Origin: a virus
Virus record (IMG/VR): IMGVR_UViG_3300043436_001096
Span: 1-36,961 of that record
Reading direction: 5' to 3' (one strand)
Length of the DNA: 36,961 nt
Shown here: positions 22,004 through 28,420 of the stretch, one piece after another
How the letters are laid out: each line of letters starts with the position of its first letter
How positions within the stretch are numbered: position 1 is the stretch's first letter
Translations under genes and position numbers: made by a program
Notes under the pieces: generated by a model
Seen by the model: only the letters and a program-made list of their open reading frames with translations
Databases searched by the model: none
Told to the model about the DNA's origin: nothing

Positions 22004-22236
22004 ACGTCTTCTGTTTTGTAGTTTAGTTTGTGATACTGGAACCGCATGGCTCCTTCCATCTCTAGCTCTTTGAACTGCTCATCAGCAAGAAGGCCAATGA
22101 CATTGCGTCCCTCAAACCAAATCTCTTTAATTGATTCGTTGTAGGTTGAATCCTCATCTGATTCATACTCATAAACTACTGTGACCACTTCGCTACCTGC
22201 ACCCACAGTTGTATCAAATTCCCAAGTTTTTTCCAT
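22000..22236 (-). CDS. conserved small acidic phage protein, 78 aa
   Basis: 78 aa. KTWEFDTTVGAGSEVVTVVY and EYESDEDSTYNESI at the start, then KELEMEGAMRFQYHKLNY. I recall this family (WEFDTTVGxGSEV) in proteobacterial phages, without function. It could be a small DNA-mimic or regulatory protein given the acidity, but that is a guess. An AGGAG site precedes the ATG, and a palindrome plus a TATGGT hexamer lie about 50 nt upstream, so it may start a transcript. Confidence 0.65.
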   Translation of the reverse strand: MEKTWEFDTTVGAGSEVVTVVYEYESDEDSTYNESIKEIWFEGRNVIGLLADEQFKELEMEGAMRFQYHKLNYKTEDV

Positions 22237-22287
22237 AATTAACTCCTGTTTAAAATTAAATCTTACCTAATTATTTGTGTAATACCA

Positions 22288-22303
22288 TAGGGATTTACCC
22301 TAA
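22288..22303. promoter_or_regulatory. palindrome site 6 with possible leftward -10
   Basis: TAGGGATTTACCCTAA. On the minus strand the right half-site runs directly into TATGGTATT, a weak -10 candidate for the 78-aa gene. It covers the stop codon of the nuclease gene. Confidence 0.5.
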
Positions 22304-22561
22304 TGTCTGAATCATTCGTAATGCGGCTTCTGGGTTATCAATCCTTGCCAATGTGCCGCCAGCCCAATTCTCAAAAAAGTCTGTTTGTAGCTTTGTAAAC
22401 TTCTTTTTAGAGTTTGTTTTGATCTCAACTAAAAAGGTGTGACCCTTATAGCCAACGAGCAGATCAACTGGCAAACCAATAATCCAAACGTATGCACCAG
22501 CAGCCCTTAGTGCAGATACGATTTGCTCTTGGTTGGCATCAACTCTGGCGGCTCTTCTCAT
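22295..22561 (-). CDS. PD-(D/E)XK nuclease, VRR-NUC-like
   Basis: 88 aa. The active-site pattern is clear: GLPVDLLVGYKG (D33) then TFLVEIKTNSKKKFT (E46-x-K48), preceded by a helix starting VDANQEQIVSALRAAGAYVW. Length and order match stand-alone phage VRR-NUC or resolvase-like nucleases. It probably acts on branched or flap DNA in recombination, together with the ERF and HNH proteins. GGAG lies 9 nt before its ATG, which overlaps by ATGA the end of the third reading frame of the methyltransferase locus. Confidence 0.75.
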   Translation of the reverse strand: MRRAARVDANQEQIVSALRAAGAYVWIIGLPVDLLVGYKGHTFLVEIKTNSKKKFTKLQTDFFENWAGGTLARIDNPEAALRMIQTLG

Positions 22562-23378
22562 GTTAATTTTCTCCAGACTGCTGCGACCACTTGCGGAACT
22601 TGTCCATTGCCAATGGCTTTAAGTCTGTCCACTCTTGAGGCCACCCCATGAGCCACTCTACCCACTCTGGGTTCAATGGCCCACCAACCTGTGCCGCTAG
22701 GGGTATCTCGTTCCTGGCGTATTCCGATGGGCTTCCCCCGTCCTTGTACATTCTCGCTACTGGTGTGGGCCAAAGTCTTGGATTGTTCACTTGATCCACC
22801 AATCTGATTTGGATGGGTTGTCCATTCGCCCGATGATTCTGGCCTTTTTTGAGTAGTCCAGATGTCCCCCCCCCCCCCCCGTGTCTGGTGTTCGCCACAA
22901 TCCACGTTCTGTCCCTTTGGTGGGGCGCTCCAACCTCGTTTGCTCCCATAATAGTCCATCTCGAGTCATACCCGAGGCTGGAAAGGTCTCCAAGCACTCT
23001 CCCGATTCCTCGATGAATGAGCATTGGGCTATTTTCCACAAATACGAATCTTGGTCGAACTTCGCTAACCACCCTCGCCATGTGATACCACATTGATGAG
23101 CTTTCTCCGTCAAGCCCTGCTCCTCGTCCTGCAATGCTGATGTCTTGGCATGGAAAGCCGCCAGATACAACGTCAACAATTCCATTCCAAGGTTTTCCGT
23201 CAAAGGTTTGAATGTCATCCCAGATCGGGAAAGGCGGGAAAATTCCGTCATTTTGTCTGGCGGCAAGTACGCAAGCTGCGTATGGCTCCCATTCAACGGC
23301 ACAGACTGTTCTCCATCCGAGAAGTTGTCCCCCAAGTATTCCTCCACCAGCGCCTGCGAATAAAGCCAACTCATTCAA
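22558..23378 (-). CDS. C5-cytosine DNA methyltransferase, interrupted at a G15 tract
   Basis: N-terminal part in frame from TTG 23378: motif I FAGAGGGILGG, motif IV GGFPCQDIS with catalytic C77, motif VI VENS (114-117), motif VIII QRDR (154-157). After VANTRH the frame meets 15 G (codons 167-171). In this assembly it then continues into the partner's C-terminus and stops at 22563 (271 aa). The true C-terminus, with EPRVGRVAHGVASRVDRLKA and motif X GNGQVPQVVAAVWRKL, lies in the next frame and ends at 22558. Adding one G (or removing two) gives a normal enzyme of 273 aa. Start TTG fits the family start (MNELALFAGAGGG). It protects or marks phage DNA. Confidence 0.8.
22563..23374 (-). CDS. overprinted partner of the methyltransferase, unknown function, interrupted at the same tract
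   Basis: Starts at ATG 23374, 4 nt inside the methyltransferase and in another frame, overlapping the upstream stop (ATGA). MSWLYSQALVEEYLGD, then SRLSRSGMTFKPLTEN, GITWRGWLAKFDQDSYLWKI and ASGMTRDGLLWEQTRLE belong to a family I recall in proteobacterial phages. Here it reads GLWRTPDTGGGGG and stops at 22787 (195 aa). With one extra G it continues into NNPRLWPTPVARMYKDGG and LNPEWVEWLMGWPQEWTDLK, the expected family C-terminus, to 22563 (270 aa). No enzyme motif is visible. It may modulate the methyltransferase or act in host defence evasion; this is inference. Confidence 0.7.
22866..22880 (-). repeat. homopolymer of 15 G (C on plus strand)
   Basis: A run of 15 C on the plus strand, G in the coding sense, inside the two overlapping genes. 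No other homopolymer in the window is this long. Tracts of this kind are well-known slippage sites in phase-variable modification genes. It is also a frequent place for assembly errors. Confidence 0.95.
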
Positions 23379-23583
23379 TTTGTCCTTCTTTCATTCTTGA
23401 CATATAGGTCCTGACTCGATCTCTTGCGCCTGATCCATAGACCTTTTCGCAACGCTCAAGCCTGGCACGAACAAAATCGTTATCTCTGTTTGATTGCCAA
23501 GTTCGGTATATTTCCCTTGCCTCGGCTTTCTCCAGAACAACTCTGTCTCCTGCATTGGATATGTTTTTTCTGCTGTATACCAT
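23371..23583 (-). CDS. small unknown protein, 70 aa
   Basis: 70 aa, helical and strongly charged (VVLEKAEAREIYRTWQSNRD, then RARLERCEKVYGSGARDRVR). There is no known motif. Its stop overlaps the ATG of the overprinted partner, and the ribosome binding site for that locus (AAGGA) lies in its last codons, so translation of the methyltransferase pair is probably coupled to it. AGGG lies upstream of its ATG. Confidence 0.6.
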   Translation of the reverse strand: MVYSRKNISNAGDRVVLEKAEAREIYRTWQSNRDNDFVRARLERCEKVYGSGARDRVRTYMSRMKEGQIE

Positions 23584-23594
23584 TGGTATATACC

Positions 23595-23705
23595 CTACTC
23601 ATCCAAGTCGCCAGTTAGGATTAACGCTTCACAAATGAGGCGTAAAGGGATTGGCACACCCTCTTTTACCCTGTCTAGCAGTCTCATAGCTTCAAAGTAA
23701 TTCAA
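23595..23705 (-). CDS. 36-aa protein with TTG start
   Basis: Reads (M)NYFEAMRLLDRVKEGVPI then PLRLICEALILTGDLDE. I recall near matches (FEAxRLLDRVREGV...ALxLTGDL) as short phage proteins. The TTG overlaps the upstream stop as TTGA, with GAGGAG 6 nt before it, a very strong site that supports the TTG start. The function is unknown; it is a single helix pair. Confidence 0.65.
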   Translation of the reverse strand: MNYFEAMRLLDRVKEGVPIPLRLICEALILTGDLDE

Positions 23706-24454
23706 GCTTTTCTCCTCAACTCAGCCATCTTAGCCAATGTTTCTAGCGGTATAGGTGCGGCTTTTTTTGCGTCTTCTGCAATCTTAAGCAAAGCAGGGTC
23801 AGGCTCATTACTTCTCGCAACTGTGAGCCTCCCAACGTCATAGGGATTTGGTTTAACAGCTTTGGTGTTGCGTACCCAATTGCGCCATGTTGCATCCCAA
23901 TCAAGCTTCACACCCTTTTGACCTGCTTGGGCAACCCAATAATCTTTGAATTGGTCGGCAACTTGACGAACATCTAGGTCAGGTCTTTCCTGAGTAGCCC
24001 ACTCTCCCATTGCTTTACTGAGAAACCAATCTTGAGATAGGCGTGAGCCTTTCTTGCTCTTATCTTTTGTGTTATGTGTAATAGGTAATGTGTTATGTGT
24101 AGCATTGCTATCGGATTGCGTTGGCAGTGCGTTCGCATCCTTCTTTCCCCATCTAGCCTTTGCAGAGGCACTTGCTTTCTCTGATTTGATGCCGACTTTG
24201 AGCAATTCCTGAATAACTCTGAGATTTATCCACCCATCTTCTCTCAATTCAAAGTATTCGTTTAATACGATCCCAATGCTTTCGCTATGCGTTCGCATAC
24301 GAATCTGTCTGGCAATTTCATCTAAATCTATTGGGAGTGGTTTTTCATGCAAGTAAGACCAATCAAGCATCCTGCGAAAAGCAAGATCTTCAATCTCGGA
24401 AAGGTGCATGGTGTGACTGTTGTAGTCACCAATGTTAAATTGGTAATAGTGCAT
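23702..24454 (-). CDS. DUF1376 (YdaU-like) replication protein
   Basis: 250 aa from ATG 24454; an upstream TTG at 24472 is possible. The N-terminal domain (HYYQFNIGDYNSHTMHLSEI then EDLAFRRMLDWSYLHEKPLP and EIARQIRMR) is the DUF1376/YdaU pattern, a winged-helix-like domain in phage replication initiators. A linker rich in N and T (ATHNTLPITHNTK) follows, then a helical C-terminal domain (DQFKDYWVAQAGQKGVKLDW, then ATWRNWVRN), typical of replication proteins that load host helicase. With no phage helicase or polymerase visible, this is the best candidate initiator. Confidence 0.75.
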   Translation of the reverse strand: MHYYQFNIGDYNSHTMHLSEIEDLAFRRMLDWSYLHEKPLPIDLDEIARQIRMRTHSESIGIVLNEYFELREDGWINLRVIQELLKVGIKSEKASASAKARWGKKDANALPTQSDSNATHNTLPITHNTKDKSKKGSRLSQDWFLSKAMGEWATQERPDLDVRQVADQFKDYWVAQAGQKGVKLDWDATWRNWVRNTKAVKPNPYDVGRLTVARSNEPDPALLKIAEDAKKAAPIPLETLAKMAELRRKA

Positions 24455-24496
24455 AGCTGTCTCATGTTCCAATTCTCCCTAAAAGAAACTGCGGCA

Positions 24497-24539
24497 GGAG
24501 GGGAGACTTCTCTTTTCGGTGGGATAATTACTCCCCACC
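24497..24539 (-). promoter_or_regulatory. leader with two mutually exclusive hairpins
   Basis: In the leader of the DUF1376 gene, minus-strand GGTGGGGAG (24531-24539) can pair with CCCACC (24518-24523) or with CTCCCCTCC (24497-24505). The two pairings exclude each other. No T-run follows either, so a terminator is unlikely; control of translation or RNA stability is possible. Confidence 0.4.
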
Positions 24540-24556
24540 TAGCCGTGTTTCAAAAC

Positions 24557-24585
24557 ATTGTATCAAATAAATTGATTGTTGGTAA
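24557..24585 (-). promoter_or_regulatory. candidate sigma-70 promoter for the DUF1376 gene
   Basis: Minus strand TTACCA (24580-24585), 17-nt spacer, TACAAT (24557-24562). It matches the consensus at 4 of 6 and 5 of 6 positions. It lies over the last codons and stop of the winged-helix gene and would give a leader of about 100 nt. Confidence 0.45.
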
Positions 24586-24925
24586 TTTCATTTGTTGGTT
24601 TTCTGCCAAACAAACGAACAGCCTGGGCGTTCATAGAAGCATATTCAGACTTAGAAAAAATGCCCTTTGCGTTTCTGATGTCGAAAGGGTTTAGCAGATC
24701 ACGAGGCTCTTCTACCTTTTCAGCCTCAATCATGTGTGGCGCTAAAGTGTACTGAGAAACCCAAGACCTACCCATTTTAATTTTCCCGATTTTTAATTTC
24801 TTCTTATAGCTCATCTTTGTACAACAAGCTGCAATAGATAGTCTTGGTATGCCTGTTAAGTCTTCTATTTGGTAGGAAGTAAGTGGGCCGTTTTGTAATG
24901 CTCTGATAACTGCTTCTTGTGTCAT
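24563..24925 (-). CDS. winged helix-turn-helix DNA-binding protein
   Basis: 120 aa. Residues 1-60 form a winged helix: TQEAVIRALQNGPLTSYQIE, then DLTGIPRLSIAACCTKM as helix-turn-helix and KLKIGKIKMGRSWVSQYTL as the wing. The C-terminal 50 residues are an acidic linker and short helix (IFSKSEYASMNAQAVRL). It is probably a transcriptional regulator of the early region and a candidate reader of the palindromes described here, though nothing shows which site it binds. Confidence 0.7.
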   Translation of the reverse strand: MTQEAVIRALQNGPLTSYQIEDLTGIPRLSIAACCTKMSYKKKLKIGKIKMGRSWVSQYTLAPHMIEAEKVEEPRDLLNPFDIRNAKGIFSKSEYASMNAQAVRLFGRKPTNEITNNQFI

Positions 24926-25101
24926 TTGTAAAGGTTCTCCAGGTTAATTGTTCGGTTTAGATGGAGTTCTAGCGTTCTGGCAAGCAAAGCTGTTACAGCC
25001 GCATCAAAGTCCTCTGGTTCGGTTGTATAAGCATCTGCCATTGTTTGAGAGTACCCAAGCAAGGCTTCAGCGCATCTTTTTTCAAGTATTTCAGTTTTCA
25101 T
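24922..25101 (-). CDS. 59-aa unknown protein, first gene of leftward early operon
   Basis: Reads MKTEILEKRCAEALLGYSQT, then MADAYTTEPEDFDAAVTALL and ARTLELHLNRTINLENLYK. It is a helical, acidic small protein without a known motif. Its stop overlaps the start of the winged-helix gene (ATGA), supporting it as real. It faces the divergent rightward recombination operon across 230 nt. Confidence 0.65.
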   Translation of the reverse strand: MKTEILEKRCAEALLGYSQTMADAYTTEPEDFDAAVTALLARTLELHLNRTINLENLYK

Positions 25102-25333
25102 GCGAGTAGCCTAACATCATAAAAAAGTTGCGTAAATTAGGGAAAACCCCTATGTAAAATCAGGAATCCGTGTGGCACATTAGAGGTGTTGAGCAACTTT
25201 AATCTTTGAAGTCCATCAAGGAAAACAGTTGCAATGCCATCGAAACTTGCGCTCAACACGATAGATTGCATCTAGCGCAAAGCAGGGACGAATTGCAAAA
25301 ACGGACAATTTTAATAAACTTACAGGAGTGAAT
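25102..25333. other. divergent intergenic region
   Basis: 232 nt between the leftward early operon and the rightward recombination operon. It contains palindrome site 7 inside a promoter-like element (25128-25156). The rest (25157-25320) has short repeats such as GTTGAGCAAC/GCTCAAC (25189-25198 and 25250-25256) and A/T patches but no ORF I would support. Confidence 0.55.
25128..25156 (+). promoter_or_regulatory. rightward promoter with palindrome site 7 in its spacer
   Basis: TTGCGT (25128-25133), exactly 17 nt, TATGTA (25151-25156). The spacer contains TTAGGGAAAACCCC (25137-25150). A protein bound to the palindrome would block or remodel this promoter. Confidence 0.5.
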
Positions 25334-25516
25334 ATGAAGACATTGTTTGAACAGTACAGAGATCAATTTGCAGACATTCCGTACTGCTGTTATTGCTTAG
25401 AGCCACAGGGCGACAAATGGCATTGCTGCCAAGAAAACCACTTTATCGAGTTTAAAGACTTAGATATTGAGGATCAAAAAGAAATCATTAATGCTGAACT
25501 AGATGGAAATACTTAA
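25334..25516 (+). CDS. small cysteine-rich protein, 60 aa
   Basis: 60 aa from ATG 25334 with AGGAG 6 nt upstream; a GTG at 25328 is in frame. IPYCCYCLEPQGDKWHCCQE and NHFIEFKDLD carry five cysteines and two histidines, probably a small zinc knuckle. The acidic tail is helical. It leads the rightward recombination operon and may be a DNA-binding or adaptor protein. I recall similar phage proteins but no function. Confidence 0.65.
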   Translation: MKTLFEQYRDQFADIPYCCYCLEPQGDKWHCCQENHFIEFKDLDIEDQKEIINAELDGNT

Positions 25517-25525
25517 GGAAATATC

Positions 25526-26143
25526 ATGGGTGTACATAAAAAACTGATGGAAGCAAGGATTGCCTTGCAAGCGGCTCCACTTAAAAAGTCAGGCCACAAC
25601 AAGTTTGCAGGGTATCAATACTTTGAACTTGGGGACTTTTTGCCTACAATTAATCAAATCTTTTACAAAGTAGGTTTGTGTGGTGTGGTGTCATTTGACA
25701 AGGAGCTGGCTACTCTGTGTATCACAGACACAGATGATGGCTCACAGATCGTTCTGACAAGTCCTATGGCAGAAGCAAACCTTAAAGGTTGCCATCCAAT
25801 TCAAAACCTAGGGGCTGTAGAAACGTACACAAGAAGATACCTATGGGTATCAGCAATGGAGATTGTTGAACATGATGCGCTTGATTCATCTCCTCCAGTA
25901 AGAGAAGAAAAGCAAGCCCCTGTGATTACACCAACACAAGGTGCAATGGATAGCATTCCAGAAGATGAACAGAATTATCTCAGAGAGTTAGCAATGGAAT
26001 TAATTGCTATCTGCGAGAAGGAAGAACCTAAGACAGCTTGGGTAAAGTTGGAATCAGAGAACCTAGATAGCGAACAAAAAGTCGCTCTATGGACTTTGCT
26101 TCCTAGTAAAGTAAGAAGTGCATTAAAGAATGCGAAAGGTTAA
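25526..26143 (+). CDS. erf: ERF-family single-strand annealing protein
   Basis: 205 aa. The ERF core is clear: [20 protein letters not shown] near residues 19-38, and [20 protein letters not shown] with EHDALD at about 95-120, matching the family signature G(A)xxTYxxRYxLxxxxxI. The C-terminal part (130-205) is acidic then helical. It anneals complementary strands and promotes phage recombination, probably with the SSB-like protein next to it. AAGGAA lies 6 nt before the ATG. Confidence 0.85.
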   Translation: MGVHKKLMEARIALQAAPLKKSGHNKFAGYQYFELGDFLPTINQIFYKVGLCGVVSFDKELATLCITDTDDGSQIVLTSPMAEANLKGCHPIQNLGAVETYTRRYLWVSAMEIVEHDALDSSPPVREEKQAPVITPTQGAMDSIPEDEQNYLRELAMELIAICEKEEPKTAWVKLESENLDSEQKVALWTLLPSKVRSALKNAKG

Positions 26144-26144
26144 T

Positions 26145-26390
26145 ATGGAAAAGCGTGATAACTCTGGTGTTCTGTTTAAGAACGATAAGAAAGAAATACC
26201 AAACCACCCCGATTACAAGGGCAACATCACAGTAAATGGTCAGGACTTCTGGCTATCTGCTTGGATCAAAGAAGGTAAAGGTGGCAAGTTTATGGGCTTG
26301 GCATTGTCTCCAAAGGATCAACAAGCTCCACAAAAAGCAAAACCCAAGAGTTCAGGCTTTGATGATATGCCTGATGACATTCCATTTTGA
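26145..26390 (+). CDS. SSB-like small protein with DDIPF tail
   Basis: 81 aa from ATG 26145, since AAAGG lies 6 nt upstream; a reading from 26130 overlaps the ERF gene. [20 protein letters not shown], then [19 protein letters not shown], are short strands of a small OB-like domain, and the end is [10 protein letters not shown], the acidic tip typical of single-stranded DNA-binding proteins that recruit partners. It lies directly after the ERF gene. It is shorter than normal SSB, so its DNA binding is inferred. Confidence 0.75.
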   Translation: MEKRDNSGVLFKNDKKEIPNHPDYKGNITVNGQDFWLSAWIKEGKGGKFMGLALSPKDQQAPQKAKPKSSGFDDMPDDIPF

Positions 26391-26404
26391 GTTAATATAA
26401 ACCT

Positions 26405-26460
26405 GGGGGGAGAGCTGTGCAAAGGATTTTCCTAGCTTGCAGACGAGCAGTTTTCCCTCC
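26405..26460 (+). ncRNA. long structured leader RNA hairpin
   Basis: GGGGGGAGAGCTG (26405-26417) pairs with CAGTTTTCCCTCC (26448-26460) over 13 bp with three G-U pairs. Inside, TGCAA (26418-26422) pairs with TTGCA (26437-26441), and AGGA with TCCT closes a TTT loop (26423-26433). No T-run follows, so it is not a simple terminator. The ribosome binding site of the next gene begins 8 nt after it. It is probably a cis-regulatory or processing element. Confidence 0.6.
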
Positions 26461-26478
26461 ACCTAATAGGAGTTAATG

Positions 26479-26817
26479 ATGAGTTTACTAACGAGCGTGT
26501 ATTTTAAAGATACCTTTAACAGACTCTTTGGTTCAGAGCCAAAGATGATGGTCAGGACCACAGATCCAGATACAAGCATGGATGCTGCTGAGAAGGTTGA
26601 CTCAACAACACTTGAGCAACAGGTCTATGAAGTTATAGCCAAGCATCCTGACGGGTGTATTGCAGAGGAAGTTATGTCTCACTTCCCCAATCATGGAGTA
26701 CAAACAATTAGTCCACGATTTGCACCGCTACTTCGCAAGGGTCTTATAGAAGACACTGGTGAAAGACGCAAGGCTACTACAGGCCATTCTCAACGTGTTT
26801 TGAAAGCAATTAAATGA
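26479..26817 (+). CDS. winged-helix protein, 112 aa
   Basis: 112 aa from ATG 26479, which has AGGAG at better spacing (6 nt) than the ATG at 26476. The middle reads VRTTDPDTSMDAAEKVDSTT, then LEQQVYEVIAKHPDGCIAEE and ISPRFAPLLRKGLIEDTGER with RKATTGHSQRVLKAI. This is a common phage winged-helix family (RxTDPxTSxxAA ... GxIxDTGERR). It probably binds DNA as a regulator. A long hairpin lies in its leader. Confidence 0.7.
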   Translation: MSLLTSVYFKDTFNRLFGSEPKMMVRTTDPDTSMDAAEKVDSTTLEQQVYEVIAKHPDGCIAEEVMSHFPNHGVQTISPRFAPLLRKGLIEDTGERRKATTGHSQRVLKAIK

Positions 26818-26996
26818 TAGAAAAACCTCCGTATTCAAAGATCAGTTATCCATCTATGCCAAACAAAGATTTCAAATGGGAATCAGGTTCGGATGTCCAA
26901 GCTATTTGGAGAAAACATGGATGGACTCCACCCTCAGAAAAAATGCTTCCACCACCACCTGAGAAATATCAAGAGCCTTTAAGGAGAGTGAGATGA
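26814..26996 (+). CDS. small Pro-rich protein, 60 aa
   Basis: 60 aa with KPPYSKISYPSMPNKDF, VQAIWRKHGWTPPSEK and LPPPPEKYQEPLRRVR. It has no recognised domain; I recall similar WRKHGWTPPSE segments in phage proteins beside recombination genes. ATGA overlaps on both sides couple it to its neighbours, which supports it. Function unknown. Confidence 0.6.
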   Translation: MIEKPPYSKISYPSMPNKDFKWESGSDVQAIWRKHGWTPPSEKMLPPPPEKYQEPLRRVR

Positions 26997-27301
26997 GTTA
27001 CGCAGCAGTTGAAATCAAGATAATCCAATGGGCAGAAGCCCGTAAGATTATTCCTAACAGTACACCAGACGTTCAGCTTCTCAAAGCAATGTCAGAGATG
27101 GGAGAACTAGCGGATGCCACGATTAAAAATGACAGGGAAGCTATTGTGGATGCTGTTGGTGATGTCATGGTCTGTCTTATCAATTACTGCGCTTTACAGG
27201 ACATACATCTGGTAGACTGCATGGAAGTTGCATACGATCAGATCAAGAATCGTAGGGGTACTCTTTTGCCAAATGGAGTGTTCCAAAAGGATTCTACTTA
27301 G
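26993..27301 (+). CDS. MazG-like nucleotide pyrophosphohydrolase
   Basis: 102 aa. KAMSEMGELADATIKND gives the first metal-binding pair (E35, E38) and IVDAVGDVMVCLINYCALQD the second (D53, D57), the MazG pattern ExxE...(D/E)xxxD. The end (IKNRRGTLLPNG) is also typical. It hydrolyses NTPs or ppGpp-like nucleotides and is common in phages, where it may tune nucleotide pools or starvation signals. It is the last gene of the rightward operon and overlaps the convergent 47-aa gene by 8 nt. Confidence 0.82.
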   Translation: MSYAAVEIKIIQWAEARKIIPNSTPDVQLLKAMSEMGELADATIKNDREAIVDAVGDVMVCLINYCALQDIHLVDCMEVAYDQIKNRRGTLLPNGVFQKDST

Positions 27302-27437
27302 CTAGTAGGTACAGTCCAACATTCGAGAAAGCATAACCCGCATAGACAATAGCCATATGTGGGTTATCTTTCCAAAGCTGTTCACCAGCAATGTAGGCGT
27401 AGATAGCCCCTGTGAGAATGATTAGCCAAGCACTCAA
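27294..27437 (-). CDS. 47-aa two-span membrane protein with TTG start
   Basis: Reads (M)SAWLIILTGAIYAYIAGE, then QLWKDNPHMAIVYAGYAFSN and VGLYLLAK. Two hydrophobic stretches (2-16 and 28-46) flank a short polar loop. I recall this small family (IxLTGxIYxYxAxEQ...MAIVFxGYAxxNVGLxLxAK) in many phages. TTG overlaps the upstream stop (TTGA), with AGGTG 5 nt before it. The function is unknown; membrane localisation is predicted. Confidence 0.65.
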   Translation of the reverse strand: MSAWLIILTGAIYAYIAGEQLWKDNPHMAIVYAGYAFSNVGLYLLAK

Positions 27438-28420
27438 AATGCACCTACATCAATGACTTCACCACGAAACTCAATCTGATCCTCATCAAACTTGTGAACC
27501 AACTCAGGCCAAAGTAGTGTTCCATTGAAGAAGTTTAACACCGCAAAACCCGATCTGTGGTTACTTGGGTTTATCTCGGCATAAGTAAATTGTGGGCCAT
27601 CAGTCTCAGCCAAAGTGCCTGTATCTACCCCAAAACGATTGCCGTTATAGTCAGCAAATGGCGTGACCTTTAGCGAGTGTAGATGCCCCGTCACAATGCT
27701 AACACCCGCATTAACAGTATTGTTGTGAGTGGCATGAACACCACCCTTGTATCTGTGTTTGATAATACATTTTTCGGTAGGCCACACAGCCCAACAGAAA
27801 TCCCAATCTAAAAAGTGGTCTGTCAGCTTAAAGCCCAATACTTCTTTGTACTGTGGTGCGTGTTGGGCTAAACGATTACCAAATCTAACATCGTGATTAC
27901 CCCATGTAAACAGTAGCTTTACATTGTGCCTTGCTGCTTTAGCAGTTTCCTCAATCTCACCCAATGCACCCTGACAAGCCTTTAGTTCTTGAATAACAGT
28001 AGTTGCTGGTTGGTCAGTTACGTCATGTCTCGATATGGACGCTCCATCAAAAGCATCACCATTACATATCACCGCATGAGGTTTGAGCGTTTCTATCATG
28101 TATAGAAGACCTTTAAACGCTGTTGAGCGTTGACCAGGTATGAAGTGAGCATCTGAGAAAACAATCACACATCCATCTAGCATTCCAAGTTCAACTTGCT
28201 TCAGTGGACTAAATGACTTAGGTTTGTTTTTATCGTATTGCATACCACGCAAGTCACTTGCGTTAAGCACCATGTTGTAGGTTTTTTCAATATACCTTCT
28301 ACGAAGATGAGCAGCCCGATTGTTTATTCCTAAATGTTTAGCCATCTTTGTGGCAGATTGAAGTTGACCCCATAACTGGATGAACTCCATGTCAGTACAC
28401 GTTTCATTATGAGCGCCCAT
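27434..28420 (-). CDS. metallophosphoesterase
   Basis: 328 aa. The catalytic blocks of calcineurin-like phosphoesterases are all present: FSDAHF (D90, H92), NGDAFDG (D122), GNHD (174-177), a histidine at VHATH (H229) and GHLH (245-248). The N-terminal 60 residues look like a helix-turn-helix (SATKMAKHLGINNRAAHLRR). Phage members of this shape may be DNA phosphatases or nucleases; the substrate is not shown. AAGGA precedes the ATG, which overlaps the HExxH gene by 14 nt. Confidence 0.82.
   Translation of the reverse strand: MGAHNETCTDMEFIQLWGQLQSATKMAKHLGINNRAAHLRRRYIEKTYNMVLNASDLRGMQYDKNKPKSFSPLKQVELGMLDGCVIVFSDAHFIPGQRSTAFKGLLYMIETLKPHAVICNGDAFDGASISRHDVTDQPATTVIQELKACQGALGEIEETAKAARHNVKLLFTWGNHDVRFGNRLAQHAPQYKEVLGFKLTDHFLDWDFCWAVWPTEKCIIKHRYKGGVHATHNNTVNAGVSIVTGHLHSLKVTPFADYNGNRFGVDTGTLAETDGPQFTYAEINPSNHRSGFAVLNFFNGTLLWPELVHKFDEDQIEFRGEVIDVGAF

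Noticed and set aside
22881-23407. Several plus-strand ORFs opposite the methyltransferase locus
   Set aside because: They have no ribosome binding sites or domain likeness, whereas the minus strand shows conserved methyltransferase motifs.
24518-24539. GGTGGG/CCCACC hairpin as a terminator
   Set aside because: No T-run follows on either strand, and a gene in the same direction starts soon after.
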